Assembly (NCBI GenBank): GCA_036323355.1
Contig: AP028876.1
Span: 2,852,001 to 2,916,000 of the forward strand
From: Gottschalkiaceae bacterium SANA
GTDB taxonomy: Bacteria > Bacillota > Clostridia > Tissierellales > GPF-1
DNA: 64,000 nt
Direction: 5' to 3'
The notes below the pieces were generated by a model. That model saw only the letters and a program-made list of their open reading frames with translations, searched no databases and was not told the DNA's origin. Shown in pieces: positions 32,359-40,627 of the stretch (position 1 is the stretch's first letter; each line of letters opens with the position of its first letter). The position numbers were made by a program, and so were the translations under genes.

Positions 32359-34542
32359 ATGAAAACCATTCTAATTTTAACTGCCTCTACTGGTGGCGGA
32401 CACAATCAAGCAGCAAATGCGCTTAGAGAAATTTACATAAAAAACGGATATCAGGTTGAAACCTTGGACATTTTTAAAGATAGCAATGAAAAACTCGATA
32501 CAATTATGGTAGAAGGCTATACCTTCCTTGCTACAAAGATGCCAAAAACCTACGGGGATCTTTACTGGCTCTCCAATCAAAAGGTCGTCAACAAGCCCCT
32601 TTGCGACGCCATTGCACGCAGAACATGGCGTTCTCTTTCCCGGAACATTCAACAAATTCATCCCAGCCTAATTTTATCGACACATCCTTTTGCGGTTGAA
32701 ATTGTAGCCAAAATCAAGCGTCATACCCGCCTACAATGTCCTTATCTAGCGGTTGTCACCGATTTCATCGCCCATCAAACCTATTTGAGTCCTGCGGTTG
32801 ATGGATATATAGTCGGCAGCGAATGGACAAAAAAAGATCTTCTTCATAAAGGGATTCAAGCTGATCGAATTCATGCTTTAGGCATTCCAACACGAAGCGA
32901 ATTTTATGAACCCCTCCCTCAACACGACATTGCAGAACCCATCCAGATCCTGGCCATGGCCGGTTCATTGGGCCTTAAGGAAATGGCGGATTGTTTAGAT
33001 GCCATCATGGATAACAAAGCAACAAAGGTAACCGCAGTTTGCGGCAATAATAAGACTCTCTATAAAACCCTGTCCCTGCAATTTCAGGATGAAATACAAT
33101 CCGAACGCTTAACCCTTTATGGGTTTACAAAAAATATACGAAACCTGATGGACACCCATGACTGCATTATGACAAAACCAGGGGGACTAACAACAACGGA
33201 ATCCATCCTTCGACAGATTCCCATGATTATTCCCTTTATGATACCGGGACAAGAAACAGAAAATACAGAATTCCTTGTGGATGAAGGCATGGCAATTCGT
33301 GTAGATTCCGCCAAAGATCTGGCTGAACAAGTGGATCAATTGGCGCGTTATCCACACCGTTTACCACTGATGCGTGCACGTATGAAGGCTGTCGCCGACA
33401 CCTATTCACCCGCAAGTATTTATTCACTCTCTGAATCCTTGATTCAAAGAAAATCAGAGAAAGTCGTCATTTTCAGTGCCGGTTTTGGTGCCGGTCATCA
33501 AATGGTCACCAATGCCATCAGCGAAGAATTTCATTCTCGTTATCAAACTGCATCGATTAAAGAAATTGATTTGATGAATTGGTTGATGCCTCAATTATCA
33601 CAATCCATCTATGACGGTTATCGATATTTTGTGAAGAATTACGAATCCCTTTACAATCGATTCTACGCACAAAAAGAGGATGACGACTCGGCATCGGTCT
33701 TACTTGCCAAGCTTATGCAAAAAAAGACAAGTAAATTGGTGGCGAAGGAAACACCTACCCTCTTGATCTCAACCTTTCCCATCTGCACCCAGGTGCTGGG
33801 GGCATGGAAACAGAAGAGTGGCAGTGAAATTCCTTTGGTCACAGTGATAACGGATGTCACCTCAGCTTCAGAGTGGCTGCATCCCGCCGTCACCCATTAC
33901 ATGGTTGCCAGCGAAAGTGTAGAGCAGGAATTAATTGAAAAAGGCGTCAATAAAGCGAATATTTCTGTAACTGGAATTCCAGTACGCCGTGCATTTCAAC
34001 TACAGCACAAAAGAAAAGTACGTCCCGTTCACAGTCCCCTCCGACTCCTTGTCATGGGAGGGGGCTTCGGACTTCTTCCAGAAGACCAGACCCTGTATCG
34101 CTGGCTGCAAGATGATCCAAGTATCGATGCCACCATTATAACTGGACACAATCATGGGGCCTATCAAACCCTAAAAGACCACTATCCTCGCTTGCGAGTG
34201 AAAGGATTTGTCCACGAGATTGCAGAAGAAATGAAACAAGCCGATCTACTTCTGACAAAACCAGGTGGAATTACACTTTTTGAAGCAATCCATGTGGAGA
34301 TTCCGATTCTCGCATATCGCCCCAGTTTAGGCCAGGAACAAAAAAATGCCCATTTTATTGAAAAAACAGGCATTGGCCAAAGCGTATTTACAACGGGAGA
34401 AATCCTTCGGGCCATTGATTCCTATAAATCAAATCAAACCATCTACCAAGCACGCTCCCAGATGGCCTCGATCCATACAGAACTAAGTGATACGAGCAAA
34501 GAAATCTGGCAACAATTGCTTGAAGAACGTTTCAATGGTTAA
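32359..34542 (+). CDS. Tandem-duplicated MGDG-synthase-type glycosyltransferase
   Basis: 727 residues made of two complete GT28-like glycosyltransferase units (about 1-370 and 372-727). Each has the N-terminal Gly-rich motif (ILTASTGGGHNQAA; IFSAGFGAGHQMVT), a VTD segment (AVVTDFIAH; TVITDVTSA) and the donor-binding motif (MTKPGGLTTTES; LTKPGGITLFEA). Single-unit relatives such as UgtP/YkoN and MGDG synthase transfer sugar to diacylglycerol. Both active sites look intact, so the fusion may add two sugars in succession. First gene of a four-gene operon. ATG 32359 follows AAAGGAT. Confidence 0.88.
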   Translation: MKTILILTASTGGGHNQAANALREIYIKNGYQVETLDIFKDSNEKLDTIMVEGYTFLATKMPKTYGDLYWLSNQKVVNKPLCDAIARRTWRSLSRNIQQIHPSLILSTHPFAVEIVAKIKRHTRLQCPYLAVVTDFIAHQTYLSPAVDGYIVGSEWTKKDLLHKGIQADRIHALGIPTRSEFYEPLPQHDIAEPIQILAMAGSLGLKEMADCLDAIMDNKATKVTAVCGNNKTLYKTLSLQFQDEIQSERLTLYGFTKNIRNLMDTHDCIMTKPGGLTTTESILRQIPMIIPFMIPGQETENTEFLVDEGMAIRVDSAKDLAEQVDQLARYPHRLPLMRARMKAVADTYSPASIYSLSESLIQRKSEKVVIFSAGFGAGHQMVTNAISEEFHSRYQTASIKEIDLMNWLMPQLSQSIYDGYRYFVKNYESLYNRFYAQKEDDDSASVLLAKLMQKKTSKLVAKETPTLLISTFPICTQVLGAWKQKSGSEIPLVTVITDVTSASEWLHPAVTHYMVASESVEQELIEKGVNKANISVTGIPVRRAFQLQHKRKVRPVHSPLRLLVMGGGFGLLPEDQTLYRWLQDDPSIDATIITGHNHGAYQTLKDHYPRLRVKGFVHEIAEEMKQADLLLTKPGGITLFEAIHVEIPILAYRPSLGQEQKNAHFIEKTGIGQSVFTTGEILRAIDSYKSNQTIYQARSQMASIHTELSDTSKEIWQQLLEERFNG

Positions 34543-35275
34543 GAAAAAAAGGAAGATGATGATGCGTATCTTATTGATCTCAAGCATGGCAATCATTTTA
34601 AGTTACCAACTGATCCCAAACTTCATCGAACGACATTTTGATCAACAGGTTATTCGTCGTTTTTCAGCTCAAAAGAACGAGATTGCTCTGACATTTGACG
34701 ATGGGCCCAGCCCAGTTTACACACCCGAGCTCTTGGATCTTCTGAAAGAACAGGATGTTCATGCAACCTTTTTCCTTGTTGCAGAAAATGCGCAAGCATA
34801 CCCTGAAATCGTAAAGAGGATGGCTAGGGAAGGTCATTCAATCGGACTTCACTCTTTGAATCATCGTGGATTTTGGTTGGAAACACCAAAACAAACCCGT
34901 TTGGATTTTGAAGAATCACTTCAAATTTTTCAAGATATGAAGATTGAGCTTATCGGTTTTCGACCGCCTTGGGGAACTTTCAATGCCCTCACCCGTCATT
35001 ATGCAAACAAAGCTGACCTCCCCATATACCTGTGGAGTCGAAATGCAAATGACTGGGAGATAGAAACACAAGCTTCTGATATTGTTTCTCGAATTACAAA
35101 AAATCTGTCAGCAGGGGAAATTATCGTCCTGCATGATGCAGGCGGTGACCCACAAGCACCCAAACATACCATTGAAGCCTTGGGTTCAATTCTAGCTCAA
35201 ATGAAAAAAACATTCCGCTTTATCCCTCTAAAAGGAGGCAACCCCCATGAACTGGATACAAGGCCAGTTTCATAA
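34535..35275 (+). CDS. Polysaccharide deacetylase (NodB domain), membrane-anchored
   Basis: About 246 residues. N-terminal anchor (RILLISSMAIILSYQLIP), then a NodB fold with ALTFDDGPSPVYTPELL (catalytic Asp pair), GLHSLNHRGF (metal His pair), FRPPWGTF and IIVLHDAGG. It removes N- or O-acetyl groups from a surface glycan or glycolipid. Start 34535 overlaps the glycosyltransferase end by 8 bp; ATGs at 34556-34562 after AAGGAAG are alternatives. Confidence 0.9.
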   Translation: MVKKKRKMMMRILLISSMAIILSYQLIPNFIERHFDQQVIRRFSAQKNEIALTFDDGPSPVYTPELLDLLKEQDVHATFFLVAENAQAYPEIVKRMAREGHSIGLHSLNHRGFWLETPKQTRLDFEESLQIFQDMKIELIGFRPPWGTFNALTRHYANKADLPIYLWSRNANDWEIETQASDIVSRITKNLSAGEIIVLHDAGGDPQAPKHTIEALGSILAQMKKTFRFIPLKGGNPHELDTRPVS

Positions 35276-35735
35276 ACTGGATCAATACATTATCCATAAA
35301 AATCAATGGATTCATATAAAAGTTGCGCCATCCTTCTATGGGGTTCCACGTCTATACACTGGCAAAACGATTGAATTTGATTCGACAATTATTCGTAATG
35401 GTGATTTGATTGTCGAACTCCATTTGGACAATCAAAAATTATTGGAGGAAGGACTAACCATGCCCCAACTCTTTCGCAAGATAAAAAAGGAAATAGAAGC
35501 GCTTGAAGTCGCATTGCCCGATCTTTATCCCGAAGCCAAGGGTTGCTATGGCGTCAGTGTTTTTGGCTCCCTACTAGGGCGTCTCGGTTTTGAAACACGC
35601 CCTTTGCCCAATCGGCTATCGTTTTTTATGATCGGTCTTTGGGAAAATGGGATCCGCTGGGTTCATGGAAGCGCACTCAAATGGCATTCGCCATCCGTAC
35701 TCTTCCTAGAATCAAGGCCCCGAAAGGATATTTGA
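35247..35735 (+). CDS. YkoP-like protein of the glycolipid operon
   Basis: 162 residues, no signal or membrane segment. It begins NWIQGQFHKLDQYIIHKNQW and contains GDLIVELHLDNQKLLEEG and GCYGVSVFGSLLGRLGFE. I recall a similar domain in Bacillus YkoP, which also neighbours a YkoN-type glycosyltransferase, but function is unknown. AAAGGAGG precedes ATG, which overlaps the deacetylase end by 29 bp; its stop abuts the next ATG. The tight packing implies a shared pathway. Confidence 0.75.
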   Translation: MNWIQGQFHKLDQYIIHKNQWIHIKVAPSFYGVPRLYTGKTIEFDSTIIRNGDLIVELHLDNQKLLEEGLTMPQLFRKIKKEIEALEVALPDLYPEAKGCYGVSVFGSLLGRLGFETRPLPNRLSFFMIGLWENGIRWVHGSALKWHSPSVLFLESRPRKDI

Positions 35736-36770
35736 ATGAAGAATAAAATATTTTCGACACTTCCTGTGCTCTTGCTCATAATCACAGCTTTAATTGTTTC
35801 AAAAAATCAAGAACTCCCTCAAATCCTATTGGCTCTTCGTCAAGTGAAATTTTCCTATCTCGTTCTCGCCTGTCTTTTGATGGGTGTCAACTGGCTGATC
35901 AATGCAGGTATTTTAAAAAACCTATTCCGAACCAACCCTGTGCCCCTTACATGGAAGAATGCCATTCAATTAACCATGGTTGGACAATACTACAGCGCGA
36001 TTACACCCTTTGCTTCCGGAGGCCAGCCTGCGCAAGTTCTGTCCATGTCTGCCAAGCAGATCCCTATAGGGCGAGCAACCTCCCTATTAATGGTAAAATT
36101 TCTCCTCTACCAAATCACAATTGTCCTTTATGCCTTTGGATTCTATGCATGGCAGTACCGCTATCTTCAAACAACCCTATCAAACAGCTTGCCCTGGGTT
36201 TCCCTCGGAATGATCCTAAATGGCCTTTTGATTTTACTGATCTTGCTCTCCCTGCTTAAAGGCAAATGGCTAGAAGTAAAACTGATTCGTCTAATCGAAT
36301 TAATCGGATCAAAACGCAATAATTTCCAAACTGAAAAATGGAAAACGTCAATTCATAACACCTTGAAAGACTATGAAATCAGCGCTAAGGAAGTACAGAG
36401 AGAACCCTCTATAGCCATAAAAACCTTTATTTTGACAGTCCTACAATTGACCGCATACTTTGCTGTTTCTTGGGCAATTTACCGTTCTTTCGGACTTGCT
36501 CGTATTGGTATTGTCCGCATTCTTGCCCTGCAATCCTTGCTGTATATGGCCATTTCCTTTATTCCAACACCTGGCAATGCCGGTGCCTCGGAAGGGGGCT
36601 TTTTAATCATCTTTCACTTGCTTTACAGCGGTGCAACCCTAATGCCCGCCATGCTAATTTGGCGACTGATCACCTATTACTCCAACCTACTATTCGGCGG
36701 CCTAATCTCTCTATACGATCATTGGGAATGCGCCCAATGGGAAAAGAAAAAAGCATCATCCCTGGGATGA
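35736..36770 (+). CDS. LPG-synthase-type (UPF0104/AglD) integral membrane protein
   Basis: 344 residues, about eight membrane segments. Signature SAITPFASGGQPAQVLSMSA near 88-107 and FIPTPGNAGASEGGFLIIFH near 272-291 place it in the lysylphosphatidylglycerol synthase transmembrane (flippase-like) family, without the synthase domain. Probably moves or presents the glycolipid made by this operon. The final codons lie in a hairpin shared with the convergent HD-GYP gene. Confidence 0.85.
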   Translation: MKNKIFSTLPVLLLIITALIVSKNQELPQILLALRQVKFSYLVLACLLMGVNWLINAGILKNLFRTNPVPLTWKNAIQLTMVGQYYSAITPFASGGQPAQVLSMSAKQIPIGRATSLLMVKFLLYQITIVLYAFGFYAWQYRYLQTTLSNSLPWVSLGMILNGLLILLILLSLLKGKWLEVKLIRLIELIGSKRNNFQTEKWKTSIHNTLKDYEISAKEVQREPSIAIKTFILTVLQLTAYFAVSWAIYRSFGLARIGIVRILALQSLLYMAISFIPTPGNAGASEGGFLIIFHLLYSGATLMPAMLIWRLITYYSNLLFGGLISLYDHWECAQWEKKKASSLG

Positions 36771-36776
36771 TGCTTT
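36750..36776. terminator. Shared terminator overlapping two convergent coding ends
   Basis: 12-bp stem (36750-36761 with 36765-36776), 3-nt loop. The minus-strand side is followed by a T-rich tract; the plus side by TTTGATAT. It contains the last codons and stops of both flanking genes. Confidence 0.85.
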
Positions 36777-38261
36777 GATATATACTTCCAGTGCATCGAC
36801 AATTGCTTTTTCAAAACACCTGCCTTCAGCCTGATGCAAATAAATCATTGTTTCGTCAACAGATAAGGCTTTACGGTAGGAACGATCCGACGTCATGGCA
36901 TCAAATACATCCGCTATAGCAATAATCCTCGCTTCAAAAGGAATCTCCTTCCCCTTTAAGCCCTGTGGATATCCACTTCCATTGAGCCTTTCATGATGAT
37001 ACAAGACCCATGTACTGATCCGATGAAATTCTTTACACTCCATCAGCAAGTCATATCCCTTTTGCGCATGTCCCTTGACCATTTCATACTCTTCATCCGT
37101 ATAGCGGCCCGTCTTATTGAGCAGAGACTCCTCAATGGAAATCTTTCCAATATCGTGCAATAGCCCCGCCGCATGAATCTCTTCTGAATTCTCAAGTCCA
37201 AGGATTTCTGCAATCCCCTTTGCATATTCTGCCACTCGCTCCGAATGACCTCGCGTGTAGGGGTCCTTCTGTTCTAGTACCTGCACCAATAATCCATATA
37301 GTTCCCTGACATGATCCGATAGTTCCTGATTTCGTTCTTCAATTGTATCTGTCAGATGATTGACGACTCTACCTAGTTTATCAAATTCCAGATACCCCGT
37401 TTCATCCGTTTTTCTGCTGTAGTCACCCCCTGCAATCTCTTTAATCTCCCTTTCAAATGATCCCATTTGTCGATTTGCTTCAACAATCAACCGCTTAAGT
37501 CGAAAATGCATAATCCATATGAAAAAGAGTAAAATCGCTAGGGTGGTTACGCCATAGGCGTAATAAAAGTATTCTGCTAGAGAAGTCATATCAAACGTAT
37601 AAGTTAAATACGCCTGTATTGTTGGGTCTATAGGAACTGAAAAACTCAACCGTTGCCAATGGAAAATATCACGTTTCTCAAGAATATTTTCATGAGTAAT
37701 GGAGATGTCTTTCAAAAGATTCCCTTCTAGATATAAGGCCAATTCCTCTAAATTATGATGATCAATTGGTACCGCAAGCATCACAAGATAACCTTCGATC
37801 TGATCGCTCGTCGTAAACCATAATTCACTACCTACCCAATGAAAGCAATTATCATGTAACTGCTCTTTCCCATTTGCTTCAATCAGTTCTAAAGGAATCT
37901 CTTTTCTCTCGTACAAGTAATCAGCCTTCCCTTGTTCTCTTACAAGGATTCGAACATCAGAAAAACCAATGGTTTTAATCCGACGGAAGAAGAGTTGATC
38001 CAACAATTCCCTATCGCCCTGGGTAAAAGCAGCTTTTGTAGTCGGGCAGTTTGACCACCTAGAAACACGAATTGAAAAATCTTCCTTAAAAATACCAAAA
38101 TAAGACTGAGTCATTTGTGTATTATGTTCAACAAATCGCTCCAAATAGCGGCTACTGGATGCCGTAATGGAAACACTAAAAAAGACAATCAACCCAATGA
38201 TAAACAGTCCTAACTCAAATGCAATTTTTCTATACTTCTGATAAAGAAATGATTTTTTCAT
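36756..38261 (-). CDS. HD-GYP c-di-GMP phosphodiesterase with extracytoplasmic sensor
   Basis: 501 residues. Two membrane segments (about 15-38 and 237-260) flank an extracellular sensor region of about 200 residues. A HAMP-like linker follows, then an HD-GYP domain: RGHSERVAEYAKGIAEILG near 336, LLHDIGKISIEESLL near 364 and YHHERLNGSGYPQGL near 420. All metal ligands and the GYP motif are intact, so it should degrade c-di-GMP. ATG 38261 follows GGTGGTG. Confidence 0.92.
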   Translation of the reverse strand: MKKSFLYQKYRKIAFELGLFIIGLIVFFSVSITASSSRYLERFVEHNTQMTQSYFGIFKEDFSIRVSRWSNCPTTKAAFTQGDRELLDQLFFRRIKTIGFSDVRILVREQGKADYLYERKEIPLELIEANGKEQLHDNCFHWVGSELWFTTSDQIEGYLVMLAVPIDHHNLEELALYLEGNLLKDISITHENILEKRDIFHWQRLSFSVPIDPTIQAYLTYTFDMTSLAEYFYYAYGVTTLAILLFFIWIMHFRLKRLIVEANRQMGSFEREIKEIAGGDYSRKTDETGYLEFDKLGRVVNHLTDTIEERNQELSDHVRELYGLLVQVLEQKDPYTRGHSERVAEYAKGIAEILGLENSEEIHAAGLLHDIGKISIEESLLNKTGRYTDEEYEMVKGHAQKGYDLLMECKEFHRISTWVLYHHERLNGSGYPQGLKGKEIPFEARIIAIADVFDAMTSDRSYRKALSVDETMIYLHQAEGRCFEKAIVDALEVYIKASSQG

Positions 38262-38353
38262 TTCACACCACCCGTTAAACAATTAACATATCATCTATTT
38301 ACCCAATTTTAGTTAAAATATAGAAAAAAACACATTATTATCCATACTGTTTT

Positions 38354-39001
38354 TTAAGGTTTCAACTTTTTGTAGGTTTCTATAATCCAGGCCAAATCTT
38401 CACCTTCAAATGAAGTCTGTAGAATTGCTTTCACTTCAGCTTGTTCTTCAACCGTAAATCCTTCTTTTCGTAATTCAACAAATCGATCAACCGTTTCTAT
38501 GGGCAGTTGTGCTAGTAAGCTTAAACCCTTGGCATAGTCTCCGGCTGAAAGAGAATCTTCAATCGTATCGACTTCTTCCGCTCCAAGCTCTTGTATCTCT
38601 TGCTCCCCTTGGCTTTGCTCAACTAAGGACGATTCCGCATTTATTTCCACATCGGCTTCACTCTCTGGTAAAATCACAGTTTCGGACTCCACCGGCGCTT
38701 CTACATTCTCCTCTATTGGCTGACTTTGGAAGCTAGCTGAATTGCTTTCCTCCTGATCTTCCACCCACGGTTTGCTATTCTCTAAAGTCGCATCCACATC
38801 TTCTACAATTTGAATGGCAGCATGTGCCTGCTCATTGGAATCAGGCTCATCGTTAGCGGCATTCTCGCTAACAAGCGGTGTAAATTCATCCACAGTTTGC
38901 ATGGGGACTAAAGCCACCTCTTTAGTCTCTAAAATTTGTGCAAGCCCAAAGACCAAGACAATCAATGCTGCCACTCCCATCCATATTCTATATGTCTTCA
39001 T
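38354..39001 (-). CDS. Anchored acidic protein between c-di-GMP enzymes
   Basis: 215 residues. One N-terminal membrane segment (IWMGVAALIVLVFGLAQIL), then about 120 strongly acidic, probably disordered residues rich in Glu, Ser and Val. The C-terminus is a helical domain of about 65 residues (LSAGDYAKGLSLLAQLPIET onward). Family not recognised. The ribosome site GGAGGG lies 4 nt from ATG. It lies 23 bp after the GGDEF gene, same strand, so it is probably co-transcribed. Confidence 0.75.
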   Translation of the reverse strand: MKTYRIWMGVAALIVLVFGLAQILETKEVALVPMQTVDEFTPLVSENAANDEPDSNEQAHAAIQIVEDVDATLENSKPWVEDQEESNSASFQSQPIEENVEAPVESETVILPESEADVEINAESSLVEQSQGEQEIQELGAEEVDTIEDSLSAGDYAKGLSLLAQLPIETVDRFVELRKEGFTVEEQAEVKAILQTSFEGEDLAWIIETYKKLKP

Positions 39002-39024
39002 TTTTCCCTCCAAAAAACGGGGGC

Positions 39025-40437
39025 TTATCTCCCCCGTCTATATTTCCTTTTATACTTGTACATACGACTGTCTACCTCGCGAATCAAATCTTTTTCGTTT
39101 TTTCCATCTTGAGGGTATTGAACAAGCCCATAACTAAATGAACAACTCACCTGATCTCCTTGAATCTCCATCCCTTTGTTTTGCGAATGCGCCTCGAATT
39201 TTTCAAGCTCCTTTAAGATGTCATCACGCTCAGATCGATAACAAATTGCGATAAACTCATCTCCACCGAACCTGGCGATTGTATCATTTTCTCTTTTAAT
39301 ATCTTGCATTTGATCAGCCATACATTTTAAAAATCGATCACCAGCTTGATGTCCATACTTATCATTAATCCATTTCAATCCATCTAAATCAAACATAATC
39401 AAGTAAAAAGTCTTCTTTTCTTTAATGGCTTGATCCAAAGCTTTTTCAAAAGCCCTCCGATTATGAATCTGTGTGAGCAAGTCAAAATGCGATAAGCGTT
39501 CCGACTGCTCATATAAGCGCTTACGGTTAATAACGCCTTCAATTTGACCACGAATAAATTCCATAACCTCTCGGTCATCTTCCCTGAAAACGCCCGCTTG
39601 ATCACTGTCGACATTGATTAGCCCATACAGGTCACCCTCAATAAACACAGGGGCGCTGATACTGCTTCGAATCAAAAATGAGCTCGTCTCTTTTTCCAAA
39701 GGAGGTGTGATTTCGTTATCCTCAGGATTTCGTTCAATAATTTCAGTCCGAGTAACTTGACCATGTGCATATTTCCATAAAAACGAGTCTTCTGGCAGCA
39801 ATTTAAAATCGTCTAGAAGTGATTCATTGTAGCCACGACTGGCGCGAATGGTCAGGTGACCTGTATCATCGCGAAATAAAAAAGTACCAATTTCTGCCGC
39901 TTCCACAACATCCAGCATTTTATCTAATATAATTTCTAACAATTGATCCAATGGCTCTACATACAAGCTGGCATTATTTATCTCTAATATTGCATCACGA
40001 ACCCGCAACAATTTATCATAATCTTTGTTTTGCTGCTCTTGTTGCGTGAGATCCTTAAACATGCCCACATGACTGGATGCTTGTCCACTTACATCATGGG
40101 AAATCATGCTGGATATTTGCACCCGATGAAAAGTCCCATCAAGATAGCGTAAGTCAAGCTCCCTCTCCTGCAGACCTTCATTTTTCACCGTTGACATTGT
40201 AAAATCACTTTTTCTTTCTTTCATTCGATTTAAAAAGAACTCATTCGCTTGACAAGTAAGCACATCTTCTTGATTCACTCCAAAGAAATCCAAAAAAGCC
40301 TGGTTGCACAAAACAAAGAATCCCTCTTGATTAATCTCGTACATAGGCTCCGACATCAAATTTGCCAATATCTGAATCATTTCTCGATTTTGGTTGAAAT
40401 CTTTCCACTCTTCCGACGGTCTATTATCTGTAAACAT
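39025..40437 (-). CDS. PAS-GAF-GGDEF diguanylate cyclase
   Basis: 470 residues, soluble. A PAS domain (about 20-140, ANLMSEPMYEINQEGFFVLC), a GAF domain (about 150-305, with SSISAPVFIEGDLYGLINVD) and a C-terminal GGDEF domain (LTQIHNRRAFEKALDQAIKE, FDLDGLKWINDKYGH, IARFGGDEFIAICY). The GGDEF signature is intact, so it should make c-di-GMP. No RxxD inhibitory site is obvious. ATG follows AAAGGAGGG. Confidence 0.93.
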   Translation of the reverse strand: MFTDNRPSEEWKDFNQNREMIQILANLMSEPMYEINQEGFFVLCNQAFLDFFGVNQEDVLTCQANEFFLNRMKERKSDFTMSTVKNEGLQERELDLRYLDGTFHRVQISSMISHDVSGQASSHVGMFKDLTQQEQQNKDYDKLLRVRDAILEINNASLYVEPLDQLLEIILDKMLDVVEAAEIGTFLFRDDTGHLTIRASRGYNESLLDDFKLLPEDSFLWKYAHGQVTRTEIIERNPEDNEITPPLEKETSSFLIRSSISAPVFIEGDLYGLINVDSDQAGVFREDDREVMEFIRGQIEGVINRKRLYEQSERLSHFDLLTQIHNRRAFEKALDQAIKEKKTFYLIMFDLDGLKWINDKYGHQAGDRFLKCMADQMQDIKRENDTIARFGGDEFIAICYRSERDDILKELEKFEAHSQNKGMEIQGDQVSCSFSYGLVQYPQDGKNEKDLIREVDSRMYKYKRKYRRGR

Positions 40438-40584
40438 CGTAGCCCTCCTTTTTTTCCATTATAGCACAAATTAAAAAAAGTCCTGCTTCAATGCTTGACA
40501 ATTTTTTCTTTTATAGAAAACATATTGATCAGCCAGATGAAGAAAATCATTAAGTATTCTCGTGGATTTGTAAAAAACACTACA

Positions 40585-40620
40585 ATCGAAAAAAAAGGTG
40601 CAGAATTAAATTCTGCACCT
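40585..40620 (-). terminator. Terminator of the SLH transglycosylase gene
   Basis: Perfect stem AGGTGCAGAA/TTCTGCACCT around an AT-rich loop, followed on the minus strand by eight T. Confidence 0.9.
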
Positions 40621-40627
40621 TCTCGAT

